20,438 bases of DNA, from assembly GCA_946611445.1 (NCBI GenBank), contig CAMODP010000009.1:1-20438 (forward strand). Direction: 5' to 3'. This DNA comes from an uncultured Eubacterium sp. (GTDB lineage Bacteria > Bacillota > Clostridia > Lachnospirales > Lachnospiraceae). Made by a program: the position numbers and the translations under genes. Below are positions 1 through 7,613 of the stretch, in pieces. Position 1 is the stretch's first letter. The number at the start of each line of letters is the position of its first letter. The notes under the pieces are model-generated. The model worked only from the letters and a program-made list of their open reading frames with translations, ran no database searches and was not told where the DNA came from.

Positions 1-639
1 GAAGGGGGAAGCATTACCATCGGGGGAAGAGATATCCGCCGGGTCAGCCGTCGCGCACTGCGGCGGAGCATCGGCCTGGTCCTGCAGGAGCCGTTTCTGT
101 TTTCCGGGACGATCAGGGACAATATCGCGATGGCAAAACCGGACGCCTCGGATGAGGAAATCCGGCAGGCAGCCGTCCTTGCCGGGCTGGATGAGGCGGT
201 CAGCCGTTTTCCGGCAGGCTACCAGACTGTCGTAGGGGAGAGAGGGGTTACGCTCTCCGGCGGACAGCGTCAGAGAACCGCGATCGCGCAGATGCTCATC
301 CGGAACCCCTCGGTAATGGTTTTTGATGACGCGCTGTCTGCGGTTGACGCGGAGACGGACGCAAAAATCCGCGCAAACCTGCAGTCGTTTCTGGCCGGCG
401 GCAGAAGACCGACGGTATTTCTGGTCTCTCACAGGGCAGCGACGCTGCGGAATGCGGACCAGATTCTGGTGATGGACAGGGGCAGGATTGTGCAGAGGGG
501 CACCCACGAAGAACTGTCAGGCAGAGAAGGCATTTACCGCAGGATATGTTCCCTGCAGATGCAGAGCGAATATCCGGAAGGAGAGGGCAGCCTTCCTCCG
601 CAGACGGGGGAAAATCAGGATTTGAATGGGGATATGTGA
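1..639 (+). CDS. ABC exporter half-transporter, C-terminal nucleotide-binding domain (5' truncated by window edge)
   Basis: Only the last 212 codons are present; the frame is open to the left edge, so the membrane domain and Walker A lie outside. Visible NBD motifs in order, numbered from the window start: Q-loop LQEPFLFSG (Q29), canonical signature LSGGQ (85-89), Walker B VMVFDD (D109), D-loop SAVD and switch His in SHRA (H144). The residue after the Walker B aspartate, normally the catalytic glutamate, is aspartate (D110). This is the mark of the degenerate site in heterodimeric exporters such as TM287/288, LmrCD and BmrCD. The next gene overlaps the end of this one and codes for a second half-transporter with the complementary pattern, so the two very likely form one heterodimeric drug or lipid exporter. 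The substrate cannot be read from the sequence. Confidence 0.95.
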   Translation, partial: EGGSITIGGRDIRRVSRRALRRSIGLVLQEPFLFSGTIRDNIAMAKPDASDEEIRQAAVLAGLDEAVSRFPAGYQTVVGERGVTLSGGQRQRTAIAQMLIRNPSVMVFDDALSAVDAETDAKIRANLQSFLAGGRRPTVFLVSHRAATLRNADQILVMDRGRIVQRGTHEELSGREGIYRRICSLQMQSEYPEGEGSLPPQTGENQDLNGDM

Positions 640-2446
640 CATGCCGGATATGCAGAAAACGGAAAAACAGAGACACCTCCCCCTGTTTGGCCTGCCTAAG
701 ATCCTGCCGTTTGTCAGGCCTTACCGCGGGACGGTTGCGGCAATGATCACGATGGGCGCGGCGAGCAGCCTGGCGGATGCCTTCTATCCGCTGTTTGACC
801 GCTATGTACTGGATCATTTCATAGGAGAGAGGACACTTTCCGGCATGCGCACATTTGTGCTGGTGTATGTGCTGATGATTGTTGTGCAGCAGGCGGTCAA
901 TTACTGGTCCATGTGCATGTGCGGGAGCGTTGAGATGCGCATAGACCGGGACCTGCGAAATGCGGCCTTTGCCCATCTGCAGGAGCTGTCAGTCTCTTAT
1001 TACAACCGGAACAGCGTGGGATATATTCACGCAAGGGTTATGAGTGACACGGGCAAAATCGGGGAACTGGCTGCCTGGCGTATGATGGATATGATCTGGT
1101 ATCTGTCCTACCTGATCTTTGTCTTTGTCATGATGTTTCTGATTCATCCGCCTCTTGCGATGTGGGTGACTCTTCTCATTCCGGGAGCGGCTGTGCTGGT
1201 CTCTCTGTTCCAGGGGAGACTCGCGGACCTCAACAGGCAGGTGAGGGAAATAAACGCACAGATCACAGGCCGTTTCAACGAAGGCGTCTCCGGCGCGCGC
1301 AGCATCAAGGTGCTGGTGAGCGACCGGCGCATGAAAAAGGCGTTTCTGACGGAGACGGGACGGATGCAGAGGACATCTGTCCGGGCAGGACGCTGTTCCG
1401 CACTGTTTATTTCCTCTGTGACACTGCTTTCCTCGCTGGCGCTTGCCCTGGTTCTCTGGCAGGGCGGCATGCTGACCAGGGAACGGCTGATGGGCATCGG
1501 CACGCTGTCCGTATTCATGTCCTATGCCGTCAGCCTGCTGGAGCCTGTACAGGTGATGATCGAGACACTGGCTGCCCTGATTGCGATCCAGGTGAATATC
1601 GAGCGGTTTTCAGGCCTGCTGGAGGAGAAAACAGAGGTTACAGACCGGGCGGACGTCACTGCCGTATACGGAGACAGCTTCCATCCCCGCCGCGAAAACT
1701 GGGAGCCGCTGGAAGGCGCGGTAGAATTTCGGGATGTGACATTCCGCTACCCCGACGGCGACGAAAATGTGCTGGAGCATTTCAATCTGCAGGTACAGCC
1801 GGGACAGCGGATCGCGATTGTCGGGGAGACCGGGGCGGGCAAATCGACGCTGGTCAATCTCGTCTGCCGGTTTTTTGAACCGACGGAAGGACAGCTGCTG
1901 ATAGACGGCCGGGATGTGCGGGAACGGTCACAGCTGTGGCTGCACAGTCACATCGGGTATGTCCAGCAGAGTCCGTACCTGTTTTCCGGTTCGGTTCGCG
2001 ACAACATGCGCTACGGCCGCCCGGAGGCATCGGATGAACAGATCATGGAAGCTCTGCGCCTGGTGTCTGCCGATCACATTGCCGCGCGCATGGAGAAAGG
2101 GCTGGATACGCCTCTGGGAGAAGGAGGGGATCAGCTCTCGACCGGGGAGAAGCAGCTGTTTTCCATGGCCAGGGCACTTCTGGCAGATCCGGCTATCCTG
2201 ATTCTGGATGAGGCGACTTCTTCGATCGATACAGTTACAGAGGCACTGCTGCAGAATGCGGTTGAGACGGTCGTGCGCGGGCGGACTTCTTTTGTGATTG
2301 CCCACCGTCTGTCGACTATCGTCCGGGCGGATGTGATTCTCGCCGTAAAAGACGGCGCGATCCGGGAACAGGGCACGCATGAGGAGCTGATGCAGAGGGA
2401 CGGATATTACAGCCGGCTGTACAGACAGCAGTTTTCTGGCATATAG
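626..2446 (+). CDS. ABC exporter half-transporter (membrane domain plus ATPase), partner of the upstream half
   Basis: A 606-residue type IV (exporter-type) ABC half-transporter. Hydrophobic segments lie at about 35-60, 75-95, 155-195 and 255-310, followed by a C-terminal NBD. NBD motifs: Walker A GETGAGKST (400-408), Walker B LILDE with the catalytic glutamate (E529), D-loop SSID, and switch His in AHRLS (H560). The signature is LSTGEKQ (504-510) instead of LSGGQ. A non-canonical signature here, facing a partner with Asp in place of the catalytic Glu, is the arrangement expected for one degenerate and one active ATP site. ATG 626 has AGGA 5 nt upstream and overlaps the previous stop by 14 nt. 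ATG 641, with GGGGA 8 nt upstream, is an almost equally good start and would shorten the protein by 5 residues. Confidence 0.95.
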   Translation: MGICDMPDMQKTEKQRHLPLFGLPKILPFVRPYRGTVAAMITMGAASSLADAFYPLFDRYVLDHFIGERTLSGMRTFVLVYVLMIVVQQAVNYWSMCMCGSVEMRIDRDLRNAAFAHLQELSVSYYNRNSVGYIHARVMSDTGKIGELAAWRMMDMIWYLSYLIFVFVMMFLIHPPLAMWVTLLIPGAAVLVSLFQGRLADLNRQVREINAQITGRFNEGVSGARSIKVLVSDRRMKKAFLTETGRMQRTSVRAGRCSALFISSVTLLSSLALALVLWQGGMLTRERLMGIGTLSVFMSYAVSLLEPVQVMIETLAALIAIQVNIERFSGLLEEKTEVTDRADVTAVYGDSFHPRRENWEPLEGAVEFRDVTFRYPDGDENVLEHFNLQVQPGQRIAIVGETGAGKSTLVNLVCRFFEPTEGQLLIDGRDVRERSQLWLHSHIGYVQQSPYLFSGSVRDNMRYGRPEASDEQIMEALRLVSADHIAARMEKGLDTPLGEGGDQLSTGEKQLFSMARALLADPAILILDEATSSIDTVTEALLQNAVETVVRGRTSFVIAHRLSTIVRADVILAVKDGAIREQGTHEELMQRDGYYSRLYRQQFSGI

Positions 2447-2457
2447 GAGATTTCAGG

Positions 2458-3366
2458 ATGACAATGACAGAACTGTATGAGCAGGACAGGGAGCGCCTGC
2501 TGCAGGAATTGGAGAATGCCGGTGATCCTGTGCGGTCACAGGCCGTGCTGGGCTCGGAACTTGACAGGATCCTGTTCCGTTATAATGAACAGTGCGCGGA
2601 CGGGCTCGAGCGGCAGGCAGCCTCGTACATGATCCAGACAGCCCGGATGGCGCTGTGCCTGACGGACACGGCAGGAGAGGTAAAGGTCTGGGAACGCCGT
2701 GGACAGGGACTGCAGGAGGACAGACACAGAAGGCTGACAGGACTTTCGCTGGTCCTGCTGGCAGCCGGTATTGTCAGCGCTGCATTTGTATTTGCTCTGA
2801 CGCTCAGAGGGAGTTCCGGAGCAGATATCATCTCGCTTGCGGCAGCAGCGGCGCTCCTGACTGTTTCTGTTGCCTGTTCCTTCCTGGCCGGAAACCGGCA
2901 GGGACAGCCTGCTGCCCGGAAAAGAAACAGACAATCCGGCGCGCCGGCACATGATCAGGAAACGCCGGCCAGAAGAACGGAGATTTCCGTAGATGCGGCC
3001 AAACTGTGCCGCGGCATTCACAGTGTTCTTCTGACCATAGACAGGAACCTTGCGGATATCCGGTCGGCTGCGGGATGGGAGAAGCGGACGCAGGCAGGCC
3101 ATGGAAATGAACCGGACGGGAAAACTCTGGAGCTCTGCGCCGGCCTGCTGGAGGCGGAGGCTTCCGGAGACGGCGCCCTGGCGCTGGAAAAGCTGGATGA
3201 CGTCAGGTTTTTCCTTCATGAGAGAGGCATTGAGGCAGTGCCGTATTCCAGGGAGCATGAGGACTGGTTTGACCTGCTGCCGGGCACGGGGAGCGAAACG
3301 GTCCGTCCCGCGCTCGCTGCTGAAGGTGTGCTTCTGAAGAAGGGGCTGGCTGTCGGGGGAAGGTGA
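2458..3366 (+). CDS. two-TM protein of unknown function encoded beside an Hsp70-like ATPase
   Basis: A 302-residue protein I do not recognise as a named family. It has a charged, helical N-terminus (1-90), two hydrophobic segments (about 93-115 and 123-144) split by a short SSGAD turn, a basic low-complexity linker (148-175) and a soluble C-terminal part (176-302). Both ends should face the cytoplasm. The C-terminal tail, WFDLLPG (270-276) then TVRPALAAEGVLLKKGLA (281-298), loosely recalls the RPA.V and QKGY elements in the beta domain of GrpE nucleotide exchange factors. That is suggestive only. It starts 11 nt after the ABC gene with an AGGAG site, and its stop meets the start region of the Hsp70-like gene, so translation of the two is probably coupled. 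A membrane partner of that ATPase is the simplest reading. Confidence 0.8.
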   Translation: MTMTELYEQDRERLLQELENAGDPVRSQAVLGSELDRILFRYNEQCADGLERQAASYMIQTARMALCLTDTAGEVKVWERRGQGLQEDRHRRLTGLSLVLLAAGIVSAAFVFALTLRGSSGADIISLAAAAALLTVSVACSFLAGNRQGQPAARKRNRQSGAPAHDQETPARRTEISVDAAKLCRGIHSVLLTIDRNLADIRSAAGWEKRTQAGHGNEPDGKTLELCAGLLEAEASGDGALALEKLDDVRFFLHERGIEAVPYSREHEDWFDLLPGTGSETVRPALAAEGVLLKKGLAVGGR

Positions 3367-3371
3367 CAGGT

Positions 3372-5285
3372 ATGGACAGATTCTTTGGATTTGATCTGGG
3401 AGACGCGGAAAGCGCGGTATCCCGCCTGCAGAAAACGGAACAGAGGGATCCGGAGGTCCTGAAGATCTGCGGGGAAAAGAGCCTGGTCAGCGCCTACGCG
3501 CTGATGCAGGACGGGGAGCTGGTAATCGGGGAAAAGGCCTGCTATCTGGCAAACGCCGTAAAAAGAAAGCTGCGTTTTAAAAGCGGTTTTCTTACGAATC
3601 CGGAGGCGGCGGCAGATATCAAGAGTTTTGCCGCCGGCGTACTGGGTGAACTGTACGGCAGCGGCGACCTGGTGAAGAATGAAGACTGCTGCTTCTACAT
3701 CGGCTGTCCCGCGGGCTGGGACCGCAATGCCAGGGAGCAGTACAGGGAAATCTTTGAGCGGGTCGGATATCCGCCCGCGAGGATTGTCTCCGAGTCAAGG
3801 GCGGCTTTGGTCTCCGCATGCCAGTCCCGCCATCTTCAGGTGGGCCAGGATATCCTGTCAAAGCCGGTGCTGGTTGTAGATATCGGATCTTCAACCACGG
3901 ATTTCGCGTATATCACAAACGGGCGCGAGGTAGAGATGCAGACAGCCGGCGAAGTGGCGCTGGGGGGCGGCATCATGGACGAGATCCTGCTGGAAGAATC
4001 CGTTGCCGCGTCTCCCGCTGAGGCAAAGCTGCGAACCGTCTTTCAGGAGAGCGAAGCGTGGAAAAATTACTGCGAATTTGCGGCCAGAAGACTGAAGGAA
4101 AAGTATTTTTCAGATGAAGAATACTGGAAGGAGAATGCCTGCAGGGAGTCGGTCCAGATCCGTTACAGGGGAACTCTGCGCCTTACCATGCAGATTGACC
4201 GCCGCATCGCGGACCGCCTGCTGAACAAGCCGGTAGAGAGACTGGGCATGCGCTCCTTCCACGAGATGTTTGTGAGCAGCCTCCGGGAGGTACGCGAAAA
4301 TATCAGCGGCCAGACCCCGGAACTCCTGTTCCTGACCGGAGGCGTTTCAAAGCTTCCGGCGATCCGGAAATGGTGCCAGGAGGTTTTCGGAGAAGCTGTC
4401 GTGATAACCGGCGTGGAGCCGGAATTCTCCGTATCCCGGGGCCTGGCAGCCTGCGGGAGGATTGACGAAGAACTGCGGGAGTTCCGGAAAGACCTGGACC
4501 AGCTGACTGCGTCGTCGGTCGTGGAAAGCATTGTGCGGGAGCACATCGGAGAACTGTACAGAGGAATTGTAGAGGCATTGGTCGATCCGATTCTGGAGGA
4601 GGTGGCCATTCCGGTATTTGAGCAGTGGAGGGACGGGGAGATCCGCCGGCTGTCAGACACAGACGAGGTCATGCGCAGACGCGTCGAAGAATTCCTGCAT
4701 TCCGATGAGGCCAGAGAGCTTCTGGCTGTCCCCATTGCGGAGTGGATGAAGCCGGTGGCAGACGAACTGGAGGAATACACAGTGCCCATCTGCGTGAAGC
4801 ACCAGGTGCCGTATACCGCGCTCAGCCTGAATTCCTTCTTCTCTGCATCGGATATCGATATCCGCATAGACGCTAAAAATGTGTTTGCAGTCGGAGAGGT
4901 CACCTGGATGATTGATTCAATCATTTCCATCCTGGTCGGCCTGATCTGCGGCGGCAGCGGCATCGCCCTTGTATCAGGAGGCGTCAGCGGCATCGTGGCC
5001 GGCATCCTGATCTCCCTTCTGGTCCTGGTCCTGGGCAAGGAAAAGATGGAAAATGCCCTGCTGGACGCTGATCTGCCCGTGGTACTGCGGAAAATGGTAT
5101 CGCGGCGGTCCTTCCGGTCCCGCCTTGCCAGCATCAGCGCAGATGTCAAGGATGACCTGACGGAAAGCTTTGAAAATGAAAAAAATGAAGAGATCACCAG
5201 CCGCCTGGTCGATGACCTCTCCTCACAAATCGAGCTCTGTCTGACGAAGATGGCAGAGGTCGTGGAGATCCCGTTGGGGAGTTGA
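3372..5285 (+). CDS. Hsp70-like (actin-fold) ATPase with C-terminal membrane hairpin
   Basis: About 637 residues. The first 360 form an actin/Hsp70-type ATPase: phosphate-1 loop FFGFDLGDAES (near the N-terminus), phosphate-2 loop VVDIGSSTTDF (about 168-178), a LGGG segment near 197-200, and adenosine motif LFLTGGVSKLPAIR (about 319-332) followed by SVSRGLAACG. No Hsp70 substrate-binding domain or DnaK-type C-terminus is evident. Instead there is a helical region (365-475) and a strongly hydrophobic, glycine-rich stretch (about 512-555, including GSGIALVSGGVSGIVAGI) that could form a membrane hairpin, then a charged helical tail. ATG 3372 is preferred: AAGGTGA at 3360-3366 is a good Shine-Dalgarno site at 5 nt. 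A GTG at 3363 would overlap the previous stop. Probably co-expressed with the two-TM protein. Cellular role unknown. Confidence 0.85.
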   Translation: MDRFFGFDLGDAESAVSRLQKTEQRDPEVLKICGEKSLVSAYALMQDGELVIGEKACYLANAVKRKLRFKSGFLTNPEAAADIKSFAAGVLGELYGSGDLVKNEDCCFYIGCPAGWDRNAREQYREIFERVGYPPARIVSESRAALVSACQSRHLQVGQDILSKPVLVVDIGSSTTDFAYITNGREVEMQTAGEVALGGGIMDEILLEESVAASPAEAKLRTVFQESEAWKNYCEFAARRLKEKYFSDEEYWKENACRESVQIRYRGTLRLTMQIDRRIADRLLNKPVERLGMRSFHEMFVSSLREVRENISGQTPELLFLTGGVSKLPAIRKWCQEVFGEAVVITGVEPEFSVSRGLAACGRIDEELREFRKDLDQLTASSVVESIVREHIGELYRGIVEALVDPILEEVAIPVFEQWRDGEIRRLSDTDEVMRRRVEEFLHSDEARELLAVPIAEWMKPVADELEEYTVPICVKHQVPYTALSLNSFFSASDIDIRIDAKNVFAVGEVTWMIDSIISILVGLICGGSGIALVSGGVSGIVAGILISLLVLVLGKEKMENALLDADLPVVLRKMVSRRSFRSRLASISADVKDDLTESFENEKNEEITSRLVDDLSSQIELCLTKMAEVVEIPLGS

Positions 5286-5316
5286 GTCAAAACCGCGCAA
5301 AAACGCGGATTGAAAC

Positions 5317-5345
5317 TTGACATCCCATTCCGTTTGAAGAATAAT
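5317..5345 (+). promoter_or_regulatory. sigma-A type promoter for the phosphosugar mutase
   Basis: TTGACA (5317-5322), a 17-nt spacer, then AATAAT (5340-5345): a perfect -35 and a 5/6 match -10. Transcription would begin near 5352, leaving a leader of about 64 nt before the AAGGAAGGAAG ribosome-binding site (5399-5409). A small 5-bp hairpin (CCGCG 5293-5297 with CGCGG 5304-5308) sits between the previous stop and this promoter. It lacks a T tract, so I do not call it a terminator. Confidence 0.75.
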
Positions 5346-5415
5346 CATTTTATAGTAGCTGTAAATACAGTATACACACAGGAAAAGTAAAAAAGAGCAA
5401 GGAAGGAAGCACGGT

Positions 5416-7098
5416 ATGTACACAGATGAGTATAAGCGGTGGCTGGAAGCGGAACTGATTGACTTTGACCTGAAGAAGGAACTGCAGGATATCGAAGGGG
5501 ACGACGAAGCCATCCGCGAGCGCTTTGCCGTCGCGCTGCAGTTCGGAACGGCCGGACTGAGAGGCACGCTGGGAGCAGGGACGAACCGGATGAATATCTG
5601 GGTCGTGCGGCAGGCTACCCAGGGCGTGGCAGACTGGGTGAAAACCCAGGGCGGCACGCAGACAGTTGCCATCAGCTATGACAGCCGCCTGAAGGGCTGG
5701 AATTTCGCAAGAGACGCTGCGAGTGTCCTGGCGGCTAACGGGATCCGGGTCAGGATTTACGACGAGCTGATGCCGGTTCCCGCCCTGAGCTTTGCCACCA
5801 GATATTATAAATGCAATGCCGGCATCATGGTCACGGCATCCCACAATCCGGCGCAGTATAACGGCTACAAGGCCTATGGGCCGGATGGCTGCCAGATGAC
5901 TGATGACGCGGCGGCTGTAGTCTATGATTCTATCCTGAGAACAGATGTCCTCACCGGCGCGAAATTCATGCCGTTTGCCGAGGGCGTGGAGAAGGGACTG
6001 ATCCGTTTCGTGGGCGATGACTGCAAAAATGCCCTCTATGAAGCGATCGAATCCTACCAGGTACGCCCGGGCCTCTGCCGGAGCGCGGGCCTGAAGCTGG
6101 TCTACTCCCCGCTGAACGGAACGGGTCTGGTGCCGGTTACCCGCGTGCTGCGGGACATCGGCATAGAAGACATCACGATCGTGCCGGAACAGGAATACCC
6201 GAACGGATATTTTACGACCTGTTCCTACCCGAATCCGGAGATTTTCGCAGCGCTGGAGAAGGGACTTGAACTGGCCAAAGAGACGGACGCAGACCTGATG
6301 CTGGCCACAGATCCGGACGCGGACCGCGTGGGCATTGCCATGAAGTGTCCGGACGGCACGTACGAACTGGTCTCCGGAAATGAAATGGGCGTACTGCTGC
6401 TGGATTATATCTGCGCGGGAAGAATAGAAAAGGGCACGATGCCGAAGAATCCCGTGGCTGTAAAATCCATTGTATCTACGCCGCTCGCTGACGCTGTGGC
6501 CGCGCATTACGGAGTGGAGCTCCGCCAGACCCTGACAGGCTTCAAGTGGATCGGCGACCAGATCGCCCGTCTGGAAGAAGCCGGAGAGGTGGAGAGATTC
6601 ATTTTCGGCTTTGAAGAGAGCTACGGCTATCTGGCCGGCCCCTATGTGCGCGACAAGGACGCCATCATCGGTTCCATGCTGATCTGTGAGATGGCGGCAT
6701 ACTACCGCAGCATCGGTTCCTCCGTCAAGCAGCGTCTGGAAGAGATCTACGCACAGTACGGCAGATATCTGAACAAAGTAGACAGCTTCGAATTCCCCGG
6801 ACTGTCCGGCATGGACAAGATGGCAGGCATCATGAGCGGCCTCCGTCAGAATCCGCCCAAAGAGTTCGCCGGCAAAGCCGTCACAAAAGCCACAGACTAC
6901 GCAAAACCGGAAGAGACCGGGCTGCCAAAGGCCAATGTGCTGATTTATACACTGGAGGACGGAGCGTCCGTCATCGTCCGGCCTTCCGGAACGGAGCCGA
7001 AGATTAAGGCATATTATACCACGCTCGGAAAAGATCTGGCTGAGGCGCAGGCAGAGAAAGACCAGCTTGCGGGGGCGCTGGAGCCGCTGTTCGCCTGA
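5416..7098 (+). CDS. pgcA: phosphosugar mutase (alpha-phosphoglucomutase / phosphomannomutase, PgcA type)
   Basis: A 560-residue member of the alpha-D-phosphohexomutase superfamily, which interconverts hexose 1- and 6-phosphates through a phosphoserine enzyme in the cytoplasm. All four active-site loops are present: catalytic serine loop TASHNP (Ser142), metal loop DPDADR (D299, D301, D303), sugar-binding loop GFEESYG (398-404) and phosphate-binding loop RPSGTEPK (522-529). Length and order match Bacillus PgcA-like enzymes better than the shorter PMM/PGM or GlmM proteins. The likely role is supply of glucose-1-phosphate for glycogen and cell-surface glycans. Substrate preference (glucose or mannose) cannot be settled from sequence. 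It stands alone between its own promoter and a strong terminator. Confidence 0.93.
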   Translation: MYTDEYKRWLEAELIDFDLKKELQDIEGDDEAIRERFAVALQFGTAGLRGTLGAGTNRMNIWVVRQATQGVADWVKTQGGTQTVAISYDSRLKGWNFARDAASVLAANGIRVRIYDELMPVPALSFATRYYKCNAGIMVTASHNPAQYNGYKAYGPDGCQMTDDAAAVVYDSILRTDVLTGAKFMPFAEGVEKGLIRFVGDDCKNALYEAIESYQVRPGLCRSAGLKLVYSPLNGTGLVPVTRVLRDIGIEDITIVPEQEYPNGYFTTCSYPNPEIFAALEKGLELAKETDADLMLATDPDADRVGIAMKCPDGTYELVSGNEMGVLLLDYICAGRIEKGTMPKNPVAVKSIVSTPLADAVAAHYGVELRQTLTGFKWIGDQIARLEEAGEVERFIFGFEESYGYLAGPYVRDKDAIIGSMLICEMAAYYRSIGSSVKQRLEEIYAQYGRYLNKVDSFEFPGLSGMDKMAGIMSGLRQNPPKEFAGKAVTKATDYAKPEETGLPKANVLIYTLEDGASVIVRPSGTEPKIKAYYTTLGKDLAEAQAEKDQLAGALEPLFA

Positions 7099-7116
7099 GC
7101 GGGCAATACGCCTGCC

Positions 7117-7180
7117 ATACCCGGAAGGAGATGGCTTCCGCCTCTACAGGTGGGGCCATCTCCTTCTGGGTATACTTTTT
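7117..7180 (+). terminator. strong intrinsic terminator after the phosphosugar mutase
   Basis: Left arm 7117-7135 pairs with right arm 7155-7173 over 19 bp with a single G-U pair. The intervening 19 nt continue into a further 6-bp stem (CCGCCT 7138-7143 with AGGTGG 7148-7153, one G-U) and a CTAC loop. The stem is followed at once by ACTTTTT (7174-7180). It begins 18 nt after the stop codon. Confidence 0.9.
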
Positions 7181-7202
7181 GAGACCTTATCTGACGGGAC
7201 GC

Positions 7203-7290
7203 CTTAAGGAACAGCGACCCTGCCGGTCCTTCAGATTCTCCGGCCAGTGTCGCTGTTTCTTCCGGCTGTCAGATGCAAATGTTCCTTAAG
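7203..7290. repeat. nested inverted repeats forming two competing hairpins
   Basis: Outer arms CTTAAGGAACA (7203-7213) and TGTTCCTTAAG (7280-7290) are perfectly complementary over 11 bp. A second perfect 9-bp pair, AACAGCGAC (7210-7218) and GTCGCTGTT (7249-7257), contains an inner pair GCCGG (7222-7226) and CCGGC (7240-7244). The left arms of the outer and second stems share AACA (7210-7213), so they cannot both form fully. No open reading frame here looks real. Start of the gene-free interval 7181-7912. Confidence 0.7.
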
Positions 7291-7313
7291 TATGAAGTCT
7301 CACAGACACAGGC

Positions 7314-7592
7314 GGCAGCAGTCTGAGAAGGGCTTCCTGTCCTTGTCCTGCGGTCGCTGCGTGCGTCATCCGCAGGGCGTTCGGCAATTCCCTTCGCAGG
7401 GTATCGCTCGAAACTACGGAGTTCTCTTGATGAGAACTCCTCCGTCTCGCTCTCGATCGGGCAGAGGAATGCCCGATCTCGTCCCTGCTTCGCGACTTGC
7501 GGAACCCCGGCGGCTGTCTGCACTTGCTCCAACGCAGTCCGCCAGACAGGAACCACGTCGCAGACTGCTGTCAGCGGCAGTGCAGATTTTTT
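7314..7592. other. multi-branched structured element of unknown function (possible noncoding RNA or decayed mobile repeat)
   Basis: The element is closed by a stem of about 20 bp: CAGCAGTCTG (7316-7325) with CAGACTGCTG (7561-7570), extended inward by TTCCTGTC (7334-7341) with GACAGGAA (7545-7552). Inside are hairpin CCTGCGG 7347-7353 / CCGCAGG 7370-7376, and a long imperfect stem (GTTC 7379-7382 / GAAC 7502-7505, GCAA 7384-7387 / TTGC 7497-7500, GCAGGG 7396-7401 / CCCTGC 7483-7488). That stem encloses two more perfect 9-bp hairpins (7418-7426/7432-7440 and 7455-7463/7470-7478). A last hairpin has GGCGG 7509-7513 / CCGCC 7539-7543. Open frames inside it on both strands exist because the sequence is palindromic, and none resembles a known protein. 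A T6 tract (7587-7592) favours + strand transcription. I do not recognise an Rfam family. Confidence 0.55.
7564..7592 (+). terminator. possible weak intrinsic terminator at the 3' end of the structured element
   Basis: ACTGCTG (7564-7570) pairs with CGGCAGT (7575-7581), including one G-U, around a TCAG loop, followed by GCAGA and TTTTTT (7587-7592). The five bases between stem and T tract weaken the call. The left arm of this hairpin is the same sequence that closes the large element, so the two structures exclude each other. Confidence 0.35.
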
Positions 7593-7613
7593 AATCGGTG
7601 CGTCTTCACAGCA

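Noticed and set aside
5293..5308. Hairpin CCGCG/CGCGG as a terminator of the Hsp70-like operon
   Set aside because: Only 5 bp and followed by ATTGAAACTT with no T tract.
4163..5323. 386-codon - strand frame opposite the Hsp70-like gene
   Set aside because: Ser/Arg/Thr-rich translation with no motifs, fully opposite a gene with clear ATPase motifs.
7247..7594. 115-codon + strand frame, and a 95-codon - strand frame at 7269-7556
   Set aside because: Both lie within the nested palindromes of the structured element, have no plausible ribosome site or recognisable protein features, and have Arg/Ser/Pro-rich composition typical of spurious frames.
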